DNA of 64,000 nucleotides from Undibacterium umbellatum (GTDB lineage Bacteria > Pseudomonadota > Gammaproteobacteria > Burkholderiales > Burkholderiaceae_D). A program made the position numbers and the translations under genes. Where the stretch lies: contig NZ_JACOFX010000020.1 in assembly GCF_014284125.1 (NCBI RefSeq), positions 24,487-88,486 on the forward strand, in the 5' to 3' direction. Position 1 is the first letter of the stretch. Every line of letters starts with the position of its first letter. The notes under the pieces are model-generated. The model was not told where the DNA came from. It saw only the letters and a list, made by a program, of their open reading frames with translations, and did not search any database. Positions 26,921 to 36,082 of this stretch are shown here, one piece after another.

Positions 26921-27144
26921 CACTGACCACAACCACCCAACTCTATGCAGATACCCGTTTTACCTAACGGCTTCCAGGTTGCACCATGGTCAGAACTTTT
27001 AAATATGTCACGGAAAGTAACAACATACATTGCACCAGTCTTATCAACCTCGACGTCACGCATGGTGCCGCCAAAATCATGAGTTTTCGCTGTCTTTCCA
27101 TCCAGACTGAAAAGTAACTCAGGTAACGGAGGATAATCAGGCAA
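26920..27144 (-). pseudogene. Fragment of an Asp-box (BNR-repeat) protein
   Basis: The 74-residue frame contains SSDHGATW, a perfect Asp-box (SxDxGxTW) as in sialidase-type beta-propellers, inside TFRDIFKSSDHGATWKPLG. It has no ATG and is preceded by an in-frame stop, so it looks like the 3' end of a larger gene whose front was lost. No signal peptide is present. Confidence 0.4.
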
Positions 27145-27214
27145 ATAATTTTAGGTGTTCGCGCCGACTAAAATATAGTCAGTTTTGTGTCCAGCCAAAC
27201 CAAAACCTTCACTT

Positions 27215-27276
27215 TTTTTGCAAAACTTGCAGATCAGGTGAAGGAATTAGGTTTAACTGAACGCTGAACGGGGCAA
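27215..27276. repeat. Cassette-boundary repeat, copy 1
   Basis: About 62 bases sharing TTTGCAAAA, TTGCAGA, CAGG.GAAG and GGTTTAACTGA.CGCT with copy 2 at 27861-27922. On the plus strand both translate to similar short tails ending in a stop (FAKLADQVKELGLTER and FAKFAEQAKWLGLTDR), which suggests C-terminal remnants of a duplicated gene. Each copy lies about 17-40 bases beyond the 3' end of a minus-strand orphan gene. Confidence 0.6.
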
Positions 27277-27312
27277 GTGCGTCACCTGCACATCTGGCTG
27301 CTGGTCACTATT

Positions 27313-27822
27313 TCATTCCCATTGTCTAGTAGGTAATTTACTTTTTATTTTTTCATCGGCTTTATGCAATGCGTCTGTCATAGAAGCGAAATATGTATTA
27401 TTTCCATCCGACGCCTTTTCAGGAGTCGTAGGTAGAGTCATTCCTCTCCAAGAAACATGGCATGGACCACATTTTTCATCCAACCCTAGATTGACGATCT
27501 CCAAAGTCATCGTGCCTTTGCTATTATCATCGCTAATGCCGTTAGGGAAAAAATCAAAAACCATAGACACATATAAACTGTTGGGATATGAGGTTCGCTC
27601 TTCCTTCCGAAATGTAAAGCCCTCTCCTGAATGTGCCTCTTTGTAAATCTGTATCAACTTTTTTAATTCGACATTTTTATAAACTAAAAATGGCTGGACT
27701 GGGCGTTGTGCATGCAAGTTCGGCACCAATATCACTCCAAGTAAAATCATCAAAATTTTTAGATGATTTTGAAAAATTATTCCAGAAAGTTTTTGTGAAA
27801 AAATTTTTTTGAAAAAATACAT
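27313..27822 (-). CDS. Unrecognised secreted or membrane-anchored protein (169 aa)
   Basis: Starts at ATG 27822 behind AGGAAG. A hydrophobic stretch (residues 22-38, ILMILLGVILVPNLHAQ) acts as a signal peptide, with possible cleavage after HA. The mature part has many aromatic residues and the motif DEKCGPCHVSWRGMTL with a CxxC, then a helical tail. No family known to me. AT-rich relative to the kinase and heme genes, and placed in a decayed region between two repeat copies, it looks horizontally acquired; an immunity-like role is only a guess. Confidence 0.55.
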   Translation of the reverse strand: MYFFKKIFSQKLSGIIFQNHLKILMILLGVILVPNLHAQRPVQPFLVYKNVELKKLIQIYKEAHSGEGFTFRKEERTSYPNSLYVSMVFDFFPNGISDDNSKGTMTLEIVNLGLDEKCGPCHVSWRGMTLPTTPEKASDGNNTYFASMTDALHKADEKIKSKLPTRQWE

Positions 27823-27860
27823 AAATTACTTCCTGTAAATAAACGCAAAACCTCCGTCAG

Positions 27861-27922
27861 ATTTTGCAAAATTTGCAGAGCAGGCGAAGTGGCTTGGTTT
27901 AACTGACCGCTAAACAGGGCAA
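27861..27922. repeat. Cassette-boundary repeat, copy 2
   Basis: See copy 1 at 27215-27276. This copy lies between the two secreted orphan genes and includes the upstream region of the gene at 27313-27822. Confidence 0.6.
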
Positions 27923-27938
27923 AAGCAGCAAACAAACA

Positions 27939-28478
27939 TTAGCCTGCTTCGCAAGCCTGGAGCTTATGCTTAGGAATTTCAATTAACTCCATCGTATCTG
28001 CCACTACCCGCCAAGCGACTATGACATTTTTAATTGGAACAGCATCAAACGTTTCAACATCACCTCGGACAAATGCATTGTAACGTTTACCACTTGAGTC
28101 CCCTTTTAATTTACAAGATCCAATTTCCACAATATACGTACCTTTCTGTGAATGGCGATCAAAAAAATTAGCCACATCTAATGCCGCATTGCCCAAGACC
28201 AATTCCCCTACCAATTGGTCTTTTTCCATATGCACCCTGCTACGCCACAATACAAACTGCTTTTGCTGGCTTTTACATTTCAACAAAAAATAGGTATTAA
28301 ACTCATCTCTATCCCCGTCACTCTCGGGTGCAACCTGACTTGAAATGCCAGACGCAGTAATGACTATACATCCTTTAGATAATGAACTCGCCCCGGTATT
28401 GATAAAGTCACCCAGATTTTCGGCTAATGCTTGATCGCAACAAATGCTTATCATTAAGGCCAATAGAAGTTTATGCAT
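27939..28478 (-). CDS. Unrecognised periplasmic protein (179 aa)
   Basis: Signal peptide at residues 1-19 (ends CDQALA). The mature protein has four cysteines and a beta-rich body (GTYIVEIGSCKLKG, RYNAFVRGDVETF, VIVAWRVVADTM). No family recognised. It follows the frameshifted gene 28499-29121 by 20 bases on the same strand and may have been co-transcribed. Lower GC than the heme operon next door. Confidence 0.55.
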   Translation of the reverse strand: MHKLLLALMISICCDQALAENLGDFINTGASSLSKGCIVITASGISSQVAPESDGDRDEFNTYFLLKCKSQQKQFVLWRSRVHMEKDQLVGELVLGNAALDVANFFDRHSQKGTYIVEIGSCKLKGDSSGKRYNAFVRGDVETFDAVPIKNVIVAWRVVADTMELIEIPKHKLQACEAG

Positions 28479-28498
28479 TTTTAGTTAATAAGTAATGT

Positions 28499-29121
28499 TC
28501 AAACGAACCTTTTATCATTCAATGTATTAAATGGCATTTTTATTCGATTAGCATGGTGAATACTTAAAATAACGCCATCAATTTTTAGCATTTTTTCACC
28601 TTTTAAAAAATACGAGATATCGCAATAATCAGAGGTGAGCTTCTTCGTTGTACTAACGTTGAAAAGGGCATCGCATTTCCTGGTCGCGGCGAGAACTGGA
28701 GTATGAACGCTACGTCCCCTTGGTTGAAGCTGATCAACTCTGTTTCCGCAATCGTTCGCTTCCAACTTTGAGTGCGTCCACCAAAAAAATCTGGAGAAAA
28801 TGATTGAATCAAGACGTCTTTGTCTATCGTGAATGTCCCGGCAAAGCAACTTGGGTCACAGTCCCCTACTTGTGGCGCAGGGCCACGCTTGGCAAGCCCC
28901 CAGAGATTGTCAGTCACATTTTCTGTGAAAGTCCAAAAATCAAATGCATGATCTCGGTAGCAACTGATCCAATTGCCATTGGCATAGTAGCGTATGTAGT
29001 GAAAGCGAACGCCATGCATGCGCACGCCAGCATGCCATTCTTCCCACTCTCGAGGGCCAGAAGCATAGAAACCGTCAAATAAGAGCTTTGCTGTCATGAT
29101 CAATTTTGTCATGTGAGCCAA
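28499..29121 (-). pseudogene. Unrecognised gene interrupted by a frameshift
   Basis: The first frame (29121 to about 28670) codes for a Trp/His/Tyr-rich protein (GPREWEEWHAGVRMHG, SCYRDHAFDFWTF, PQVGDCDPSCFAG). Near 28660-28700 coding character moves to the next frame, which reads SDYCDISYFLKGEKMLKIDG and ends at 28499. Read together they give about 206 residues with no premature stop. One inserted or missing base explains this; a sequencing error or programmed shift is not excluded. No known family. Confidence 0.45.
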
Positions 29122-29299
29122 AGAATTAGTGTACGTTCAAACAGTCACGCGTGGTTAAGAGGGACTCATTTGCCTGAATACGATCAGAATTCTATATCGC
29201 TTTGCCACCCCTTTTTGAAAAGCACACAGGCAGGTGCAAATGAAGGCAGAAAATCCCGAAAAAGGACTTGCAGAGAAAAAGCCTTTTTTCGCTTGCAAG

Positions 29300-29318
29300 T
29301 GAGAATGATTCTCATTTA
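29300..29318 (+). promoter_or_regulatory. Fur box upstream of the heme receptor
   Basis: TGAGAATGATTCTCATTTA is close to the 19-base Fur consensus, with 6-1-6 symmetry (GAGAAT/ATTCTC). It lies about 160 bases before the TonB receptor start, in the 358-base gap after the orphan genes, and would repress the heme operon when iron is plentiful. Confidence 0.85.
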
Positions 29319-29479
29319 TAATAAATTCAGTTACAATACATTGATCGCAAAAACTCCCCTTTTTGCGATGCTCCCAGCCTTAAGCACGGTGCAATATTTG
29401 TGCTGGCCATGGAGCTGAATACGATACGCACCAGCCAGTCGCCGCTAGCCAGTGTCCAAATTTTTAATTAGGAAACACG

Positions 29480-31678
29480 ATGCTAAGCAAGACGCAAATC
29501 GCCCTGGCGCTGGGTATGGCATGGGGCATGGCTCCGGCAATCACTTTTGCACAGACTCCCGGCCCGGTCCCGCCAACAGAAGCAACTACCCTTAAAGATA
29601 TTAGTGTCACCTCTACCCGCACTGCCCGGACTGTCGATAGTGTGCCTAACACTGTTACCGTTATCCCTGCTGCCAGGATAGAGCAAGAAGGTGGGCGCGA
29701 TATCAAGGACCTGTTCCGCAATGAACTGGACATCAGTGTGCGCGCTGCCCCTACCCGCTTTACAGCGGCTGGCAGTTCGGTTGGCCGCCCTGGTAATGAA
29801 GGCATCAATGTCCGTGGTCTGGAGGGCAATCAGGTCTTGATGCTGGTTGATGGTACGCGTGTACCGGGTAGTTTTTCGTTTGGCGCATTTGCGACAGGCC
29901 GTGGTGATTTCCTTGAACTTGATGGCATCAAGGCGGTAGAAATTTTGCGTGGGCCTACGTCTACGCAGTTTGGCAGCGATGGTCTGGCTGGTGCAGTCAG
30001 CTTCCGCACGCTGGACCCGTCTGACCTGCTCAAAAAAGGTCAGTCTTTTGGCGGCTTCGTTCGCTCTGGCTACGCTAGTGTAGACCGCTCATGGCGCAAT
30101 ACTGCTGCAATCGCTGGCGACAATGGCAGTTGGCAAGGTTTGCTGCTTGTCAGCGACCGCCGTGGCCATGAGACAGAAAACCGTGCTGACAATGATGCAA
30201 AAAATATCAACCGCACCAAACCTAACCCTGTTGATTTCAACGCCCAATACCTGCTGGGTAAAGCCATCTTCAAAATCGACGGCAACCAGCAAATTGAAGC
30301 CAGTGTAGAGGCGCAAAAACGCACGCAGGATACTGACGTCTACTCCGCACGCGCAGTTCCACCACTGGCATCTACCAGCACACTGGACATGGATGCACGT
30401 GACAAGGTAGAACGCAACAAGCTCAGCCTGGCGCATCGCTATAAGAACCTGAACTCCAGCTGGTTGCACAATGCCGAGACACGTCTTTACTGGCAAGATG
30501 CCAAGGTCAGCCAATACTCGGCAGAAGACAGGAACACCGCGGCTGACCGTACCCGCGACAATCATTACAACACCAGGATCATCGGCTTGTCCAACATCAT
30601 GGAAAGTAATTTCTCTGGTGTTGTAGAACAAAAACTCAGCTATGGCTTTGACTGGAACCGTACAGAAGTAGCTGGCCTGCGCAATGGCACGGTAGCGCCA
30701 TTTGGTGAAAGCTTCCCAGCCAAGCCTTTCCCTGATACGACGTACACCGTCACTGGCGCATTCATCCAGGATGAAATCGAAGCTGGCAAACTGAGCATTA
30801 TCCCCAGCCTGCGTTATGACCATTACAAGCTCGCTCCTTCCAGCGCAGGCTACACTGGCGGTGCGGTCAGTACCTTGTCTGACAGCGCAGTCACACCACG
30901 CCTGGGCCTGGTATGGCAACTCGACGCTGCGTTTGCACCTTATGCACAATTTGCCAAGGGCTTTCGCGCACCTACTCCTGATCAGGTCAACAATGGTTTC
31001 ACCAATCTGGCATCCGGCTACACCAGCATAGGCAATTCGCAACTAAAAGCAGAACGTGCAGACAGCTTCGAGATTGGCTTCCGTGGCAAGGTCCAGGGTT
31101 TGCGCTATTCATTCGCCGCATTTGACAATAGCTACAAAGACTTTATCAGCCAGCAAGTAGTACGTGGCACCGGTACGCCTGTTGACCCACTGGTATTCCA
31201 GTACATCAATCTGGCCAAGGCACAGATCCGTGGTGCAGAAGCACGTGCAGAGCTGCAAATCGACAGCAACTGGCAAGCGACTGCTGGTGTCTCCTACACC
31301 AAGGGCGACAGCGAAGTTGCTGGCGTAAAGACGCCGCTAGACACCATCAACCCGATGAAATTGCTGGCGGGCCTGCGTTATGACAGCGCTGCCTGGGGCG
31401 CACGTGTGCAGTTCCAGCATCATCAAGGCAAACAACTGGACAGAATAGCGCCAGCAGCCACACCACAGTTTGCACCAGGTTCTTATCACGTCGTTGATCT
31501 CGGTGTGTACTGGAAACCCATGCCCAAGCTGACAGTCAACGCCAACCTCAACAATGTATTTGATACCAAATACTGGGCCTGGTCTGATGTACGCGGCCTG
31601 GCCAGCAACACCAACGTCAAAGATGCATACACCGCCCCTGGCCGGAATGCCCAGGTATCTGTCCGTTATGACTTTTAA
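29480..31678 (+). CDS. TonB-dependent heme/hemoglobin receptor
   Basis: The 732-residue protein has a signal peptide (cut near Ala25), a plug domain (about residues 40-165, with ISVTSTRTARTVDSVP as TonB-box region and VNVRGLEGNQVLMLVDG) and a 22-strand barrel. Receptor hallmarks of the heme class are present: the FRAP box in FAKGFRAPTPDQV near residue 496 and the following SQLKAERADSFEIGFRG in place of NPxL. It ends with Phe. Energised by TonB-ExbBD, it brings heme into the periplasm for HmuT. A Fur box precedes it. Confidence 0.93.
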   Translation: MLSKTQIALALGMAWGMAPAITFAQTPGPVPPTEATTLKDISVTSTRTARTVDSVPNTVTVIPAARIEQEGGRDIKDLFRNELDISVRAAPTRFTAAGSSVGRPGNEGINVRGLEGNQVLMLVDGTRVPGSFSFGAFATGRGDFLELDGIKAVEILRGPTSTQFGSDGLAGAVSFRTLDPSDLLKKGQSFGGFVRSGYASVDRSWRNTAAIAGDNGSWQGLLLVSDRRGHETENRADNDAKNINRTKPNPVDFNAQYLLGKAIFKIDGNQQIEASVEAQKRTQDTDVYSARAVPPLASTSTLDMDARDKVERNKLSLAHRYKNLNSSWLHNAETRLYWQDAKVSQYSAEDRNTAADRTRDNHYNTRIIGLSNIMESNFSGVVEQKLSYGFDWNRTEVAGLRNGTVAPFGESFPAKPFPDTTYTVTGAFIQDEIEAGKLSIIPSLRYDHYKLAPSSAGYTGGAVSTLSDSAVTPRLGLVWQLDAAFAPYAQFAKGFRAPTPDQVNNGFTNLASGYTSIGNSQLKAERADSFEIGFRGKVQGLRYSFAAFDNSYKDFISQQVVRGTGTPVDPLVFQYINLAKAQIRGAEARAELQIDSNWQATAGVSYTKGDSEVAGVKTPLDTINPMKLLAGLRYDSAAWGARVQFQHHQGKQLDRIAPAATPQFAPGSYHVVDLGVYWKPMPKLTVNANLNNVFDTKYWAWSDVRGLASNTNVKDAYTAPGRNAQVSVRYDF

Positions 31679-31702
31679 CGAATTTTAAATAGAGGAACCG
31701 TC

Positions 31703-32815
31703 ATGCCAGCCCAACATTTGACCCCGCAGCAAAACGCTCATGTACGTGAACAATTCGCCAGCATGCGCCGCGAGAAAAAAGCCAGACATCGTGACATCGC
31801 CATCGCACTGGAGATCAGTGAAGGCGAGCTGATCGCCGCCCATGCAGGAGCGGCAGCTATAGAAAGTAACTGCCTGTTGCGCGCCACCTGCCTGCGCGCA
31901 GAGTGGCCAGACATCATGGCCGCAGTAGAAAGCCTGGGCGAAGTCATGGCCCTGACACGCAATGCCTCTTGCGTCCATGAAAAAACTGGCAGCTATAGCA
32001 AAATCAGCCACAACAACCATGTCGGCCTGGTGCTGGCAGGTGAAATCGATTTGCGGATTTTTTATCAGCAATGGGCATTTGGTTTTGCCGTGACTGTGCA
32101 AACAGAAAGTGGTGAAGAACGCAGCGAACAAAAAAGCCTGCAATTCTATGATGCCACCGGCACTGCCATCCACAAGATCTTCATCAAACCACAAAGCAAT
32201 GTGGAAGCTTATGAAGCCCTGGTGGCACGCTTCGCTGCTGTTGAACAGCAAACTGGCATACCAACAAAAGACGCCGCAGAAAAAATGCTGGAACTGGCTG
32301 ACAAGGACATCGACATTGCTGGCTTCCGTCAGGCCTGGGCATCGCTGCGCGACACCCATGACTTTTTCGGTCTCATGAAAAAATATGCCGTGACACGTAC
32401 CCAGGCCTTGCGTCTGGCAGATACCCAGTTTGTGCAGCAAGTAGACGTCAGCAGTTGCCAGGACCTGTTGCAGGCCGCCGCTGCCGAAGCAGTGCCCGTC
32501 ATGGTGTTCACCGGCAATGTCGGCATGATACAAATCCATTCCGGCCCAGTCAGCAAGATTGCCAAAATGGGGCCGTGGGTGAATGTACTTGATCCACGCT
32601 TCAACCTGCATCTGCGGGAAGACCATATCGCCAGCGCATGGATCGTCAAAAAACCAACCACAGATGGCCTGGTCACTTCGCTGGAATTGTTTGACGCCGA
32701 TGGCGAAACCATTGCGATGTTCTTTGGTGAACGCAAACCCGGTAAGCCAGAACTGTGTGAATGGCGTGCGCTGATCGACAACCTTATATCTGAAAGCCAG
32801 ACATGCGCAGCCTGA
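31703..32815 (+). CDS. hmuS: Hemin-degrading factor HmuS
   Basis: The 370-residue protein matches the HmuS/ChuS family: two structural repeats of about 160 residues (first with SCVHEKTGSYSKISHNNHVG, second with NVGMIQIHSGPVSKIAKMGP and WVNVLDPRFNLHLRED). The family binds heme in the cytoplasm and breaks it down to release iron. Start ATG 31703 follows GAGGAA; only 24 bases separate it from the receptor stop. It overlaps hmuT by 13 bases, so they are co-translated. Confidence 0.93.
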   Translation: MPAQHLTPQQNAHVREQFASMRREKKARHRDIAIALEISEGELIAAHAGAAAIESNCLLRATCLRAEWPDIMAAVESLGEVMALTRNASCVHEKTGSYSKISHNNHVGLVLAGEIDLRIFYQQWAFGFAVTVQTESGEERSEQKSLQFYDATGTAIHKIFIKPQSNVEAYEALVARFAAVEQQTGIPTKDAAEKMLELADKDIDIAGFRQAWASLRDTHDFFGLMKKYAVTRTQALRLADTQFVQQVDVSSCQDLLQAAAAEAVPVMVFTGNVGMIQIHSGPVSKIAKMGPWVNVLDPRFNLHLREDHIASAWIVKKPTTDGLVTSLELFDADGETIAMFFGERKPGKPELCEWRALIDNLISESQTCAA

Positions 32816-33720
32816 ATCCCAGTAATCAACAACGCAGACTGGCATTGAAGCAACTGGCTGGGATTGCTGGTGCCAGCATGCTGGCACCGTGGGCCACTGC
32901 CGCAACTGGCAAAGGCAAGCAACGCATCATCAGCGTGGGTGGAGCGATCACCGAGATCATCTTTGCACTCAACGCCAGCAATGATCTGGTCGCCGTCGAC
33001 ACCACCTCCAACTTCCCGGAGAGCGTGCAAAAACTGCCAAATGTTGGTTACGCCCGCGCGCTGTCGGCAGAAGGTGTACTGGCCCTGGCACCTACCCAGA
33101 TCATCGCCAGCGAAGATGCAGGCCCGCCTGCCGTGATACGCCAGTTGTCCTCCTCCGGCATACCGCTGGCTGTCTTGCCTGCACATCACAAGTTTGAAGG
33201 CGTGCTTGACCGCATCAGGCAAATCGGTGAACTAACCGGTACACATGCGCAGGCCGCCACGCTGATGCAAGGCCTGCAGCAGGAATGGACCAAGGTTCGC
33301 ACACCGATAGAGCAGCGCAAGAGCAAGATGCCAAAAGCCGTGTTCATCCTCGCCCATGCGCCTAACCAGATCATGGTGGCTGGCCGTGAGACCGCAGCCC
33401 ATGCCGTGCTTGAATATGCGGGCGCAAGCAATGCCCTGACTGCGGCCAATGGTGGCAATGGTTTCAGTGGTTACAAGCCTTTGACACCCGAAGCCATGAT
33501 CGCTGCCCAGCCTGACATCATCCTCGTGACTGACCAGGGCCTGAAAGCCTCGGGCGGCATAGAGTCTGTGTTGAAATTGCCGGGTGTGGAACAAACACCA
33601 GCAGGCCGCAAGCGTCGCGTGCTGTCACAAGAAGCCATGCTGATGCTGGGCTTTGGGCCACGTTTGCCAATTGCCATCAGCCAGCTTGACAGTGCCATCA
33701 GCCGGGCCATGCAGGCATGA
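32803..33720 (+). CDS. hmuT: Heme ABC transporter periplasmic binding protein HmuT
   Basis: The 305-residue protein carries an N-terminal export signal with RRLALKQLAG (Tat-like twin Arg), then a class III binding fold: RIISVGGAITEIIFALNA, VGYARALSAEGVLALAPTQI and PEAMIAAQPDIILVTDQG. It hands heme from the outer-membrane receptor to HmuU. It overlaps hmuS by 13 bases and ends in ATGA with hmuU. Confidence 0.92.
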   Translation: MRSLNPSNQQRRLALKQLAGIAGASMLAPWATAATGKGKQRIISVGGAITEIIFALNASNDLVAVDTTSNFPESVQKLPNVGYARALSAEGVLALAPTQIIASEDAGPPAVIRQLSSSGIPLAVLPAHHKFEGVLDRIRQIGELTGTHAQAATLMQGLQQEWTKVRTPIEQRKSKMPKAVFILAHAPNQIMVAGRETAAHAVLEYAGASNALTAANGGNGFSGYKPLTPEAMIAAQPDIILVTDQGLKASGGIESVLKLPGVEQTPAGRKRRVLSQEAMLMLGFGPRLPIAISQLDSAISRAMQA

Positions 33721-34799
33721 AAGCATCAGCGACCATGGCTGGTGAATTGCCACAAAGTTTGCACGCGAAGCGTGTGCAAGGGAGCAGACCTGGCCTGCTG
33801 CTGGTGCTGGCTACCTCACTGATCGCCGCTTTGCTGCTGAGTGTGCAATTCGGTGCCGTGCCTGTCCAATTGCAAGACTGGCTGACTCTATTCAATTTCA
33901 GTGATGAGCCAATGACTGGCAGCAGCTATGTCTTGTGGAATATCCGCCTGCCACGCGCCCTTTTTGCCGTGCTGGTGGGTGCTGCACTCGGCATGTCAGG
34001 TGCATTGACGCAAGGGCTGTTCCGCAACCCGCTGGCGGATCCGAATTTGCTGGGCGTCACTGCCGGTGCGGCTGCGGCGGCGGGTTTAAGTATCGTTGTC
34101 TTGTCGGGCCTGCCCTTGCCCATCCCCATGGCCTGGCGCATGTGGATCTTGCCTGTCACCGCATTCAGCGGTGCCCTGCTGGTATGTTTTGCACTCGATC
34201 GTGTGGCCCGCTGGATTTCACCCGGCTCCATTGTCGGCCTGCTGCTGACAGGCATTGCCCTCAATGCGCTGGCCGCTGCTGTGCTGGGTCTGTGTACTTA
34301 TCTGGCAACAGACGAACAATTGCGCAACCTCAGTTTCTGGACCCTGGGTTCTCTGGCAGGTGCAAGTTGGCTGGCTGCTGGCTTGCTACTCACCTTGCTA
34401 TTGCCAGCCTGGTGGTGGGTCAGGCGCATGATCAGCGCCATGAATGCCCTGGCCCTGGGTGAAGCAGCGGCGGCCCATGTCGGCATTGATGTACGCCGCC
34501 TGCGCAGCCAGGTCATTGTGCTGGTCGCCGTACTGACCGGGTTTGCGGTAGCCTGGTGCGGCATGATCAGCTTCATCAGCCTGGTCGCACCACATCTGGT
34601 GCGCACCATGGGTGGACCAGATCAACGACAGGTGATACCACGCTCCATGCTCATGGGTGGCTTGCTCTTGCTGGTGGCTGACACTGTGGCTCGTTGCATC
34701 GCCATTCCGGCGGAAGTGCCAGTGGGTATTTTCACTGCCCTGCTGGGTAGCCCTTTCTTCCTGATCCTGCTGCGTAATGCGCGTGGTCGTTTAGCCTGA
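33717..34799 (+). CDS. hmuU: Heme ABC transporter permease HmuU
   Basis: The 360-residue protein has about nine or ten hydrophobic helices and FecCD-family motifs: LWNIRLPRALFAVLVGAALG, GLFRNPLADPNLLGVTAGAA and CGMISFISLVAPHLVRTMGG. It forms the membrane channel of the heme importer. Its ATG overlaps the hmuT stop (ATGA). Confidence 0.93.
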   Translation: MKASATMAGELPQSLHAKRVQGSRPGLLLVLATSLIAALLLSVQFGAVPVQLQDWLTLFNFSDEPMTGSSYVLWNIRLPRALFAVLVGAALGMSGALTQGLFRNPLADPNLLGVTAGAAAAAGLSIVVLSGLPLPIPMAWRMWILPVTAFSGALLVCFALDRVARWISPGSIVGLLLTGIALNALAAAVLGLCTYLATDEQLRNLSFWTLGSLAGASWLAAGLLLTLLLPAWWWVRRMISAMNALALGEAAAAHVGIDVRRLRSQVIVLVAVLTGFAVAWCGMISFISLVAPHLVRTMGGPDQRQVIPRSMLMGGLLLLVADTVARCIAIPAEVPVGIFTALLGSPFFLILLRNARGRLA

Positions 34800-34830
34800 G
34801 TCGCCTGCATAAGAATCTAAGAATCGCATC

Positions 34831-35646
34831 ATGTTAATGAAAACCACCACACATCAAGGCTTGCTCCAGCTTGACGCAGTCTGCGCCAGATTGGGCAAGA
34901 AAGACTTTGGGCCTTTTGACCTCACCATAGCCAAGGCAGAAAAAGTTGCCATACTCGGCCCCAGCGGTGCAGGCAAATCCACGCTCCTGAAACTGCTGTC
35001 CCGTGAATTGAAAACCAGCAGCGGCAACATCGCGTTCCAGTCACGTCCGCTGGCAAGCTGGTCCTTGATGGAACTCAGCCGCCTGCGTGCCGTCTTGCCA
35101 CAAAACAGTGATGTGGCCTTTGGCCTGGAGACCGATCTGGTCATCAGCCTGGGCCGCGTCAGCCGTGCACACGATCCTGAACTGTCCAGCATCGTCAGGC
35201 AAGCAGCAGGCCTGGCTCATGCTGCCCACTTGCTGGGCCGCCGCTTTGACAGCCTGTCTGGCGGTGAACAGGCACGCATACAACTGGCACGCATCTTTGC
35301 CCAGCTATGGGACCAGCGCGACGGCCTGATACTCGTCGATGAACCTTTAGCAGCACTCGACCCCGGCCTGCAATTCGACCTGCTCGCCAGCCTGGAAGAA
35401 TATGCGACAGAACGCCAGCATGCCATCGTCGCCATCCTCCATGACATCAACCATGCAATGCAGGCATTTGAACGTCTGCTGCTGGTAAAAAATGGCCAAC
35501 TGGTCGCCGATATTGCCAGCAACCGCGAAGCCGTACCGGCACTGGAAGACTTGTATGATATCGCCCTGACTTGCCTGCATAATGAGGAAGGTGATTTGCT
35601 GGTCACCCCCTTGCGTGCATCGTCACGCGCCAGGAAAAGCGCATAG
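34831..35646 (+). CDS. hmuV: Heme ABC transporter ATPase HmuV
   Basis: The 271-residue protein has Walker A GPSGAGKST (about residues 44-52), the LSGGEQARIQLARI signature (about 143), Walker B LILVDEPLAALDPG (about 167) and a switch His in ILHDINHAMQ. The spacing to hmuU is 31 bases. ATG 34831 has only a weak ribosome site; a second ATG follows at 34837. It powers heme import. Confidence 0.92.
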   Translation: MLMKTTTHQGLLQLDAVCARLGKKDFGPFDLTIAKAEKVAILGPSGAGKSTLLKLLSRELKTSSGNIAFQSRPLASWSLMELSRLRAVLPQNSDVAFGLETDLVISLGRVSRAHDPELSSIVRQAAGLAHAAHLLGRRFDSLSGGEQARIQLARIFAQLWDQRDGLILVDEPLAALDPGLQFDLLASLEEYATERQHAIVAILHDINHAMQAFERLLLVKNGQLVADIASNREAVPALEDLYDIALTCLHNEEGDLLVTPLRASSRARKSA

Positions 35647-35677
35647 CAAACCACAACTTCGCTGAGTGAGAGAAAGA

Positions 35678-36082
35678 ATGAAAGAAATCATGCAAAAACT
35701 TAAGATGCTGGATATCAAGGCTTACGTGCCTGCCAAAAACTTTGAAATCTCCGTGGCTTTTTATCAGGACCTGGGATTTGAACTGATCTTCAGCGATGAC
35801 GGCTATGCCCAGCTCACATATGAGCATTGCAGCTTCATGCTGCAAGAATTCTACCTTGCAGATCACACCAATAATTTCATGATGCACATTCTAGTGGACG
35901 ATGCCGAAGGCTGGTATCAGGCCATCGTGTCATCCGGCATTGCAGAAAAATACCAGGTACGCCTGACCCCTATCGTCGAACAGGCTTACGGCATGCGCGA
36001 CTTCACCCTTACAGACCCAAGTGGCGTTCTGTGGTTCATAGGCCAGGACATCGACGATATGGATACAGGTAGCAATGCGTAA
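35678..36082 (+). CDS. VOC/glyoxalase-fold protein in the heme operon (134 aa)
   Basis: Start at ATG 35678 behind GAGAGAAAG; an upstream GTG would add four residues. The chain has the vicinal-oxygen-chelate fold: KAYVPAKNFEISVAFYQDLGF, then MMHILVDDAEGWY and MRDFTLTDPSGVLWFIG, as in bleomycin-resistance and glyoxalase superfamily members. The metal-ligand pattern is incomplete (few His), so a binding rather than catalytic role is possible. It lies between hmuV and the ChaN gene and overlaps the latter, so it is co-expressed with heme uptake. Confidence 0.78.
   Translation: MKEIMQKLKMLDIKAYVPAKNFEISVAFYQDLGFELIFSDDGYAQLTYEHCSFMLQEFYLADHTNNFMMHILVDDAEGWYQAIVSSGIAEKYQVRLTPIVEQAYGMRDFTLTDPSGVLWFIGQDIDDMDTGSNA

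Noticed and set aside
29113..29418. 101-codon plus-strand frame before the heme receptor
   Set aside because: It spans the Fur box and promoter, has no ribosome site and no protein-like features.
30089..31042. 317-codon minus-strand frame
   Set aside because: Antisense to the TonB receptor barrel; GC-rich codon bias opens such frames by chance.
31685..32905. 406-codon open frame on the minus strand
   Set aside because: It lies opposite hmuS, whose protein is clearly recognised; the antisense product has shadow-like composition and no ribosome site.
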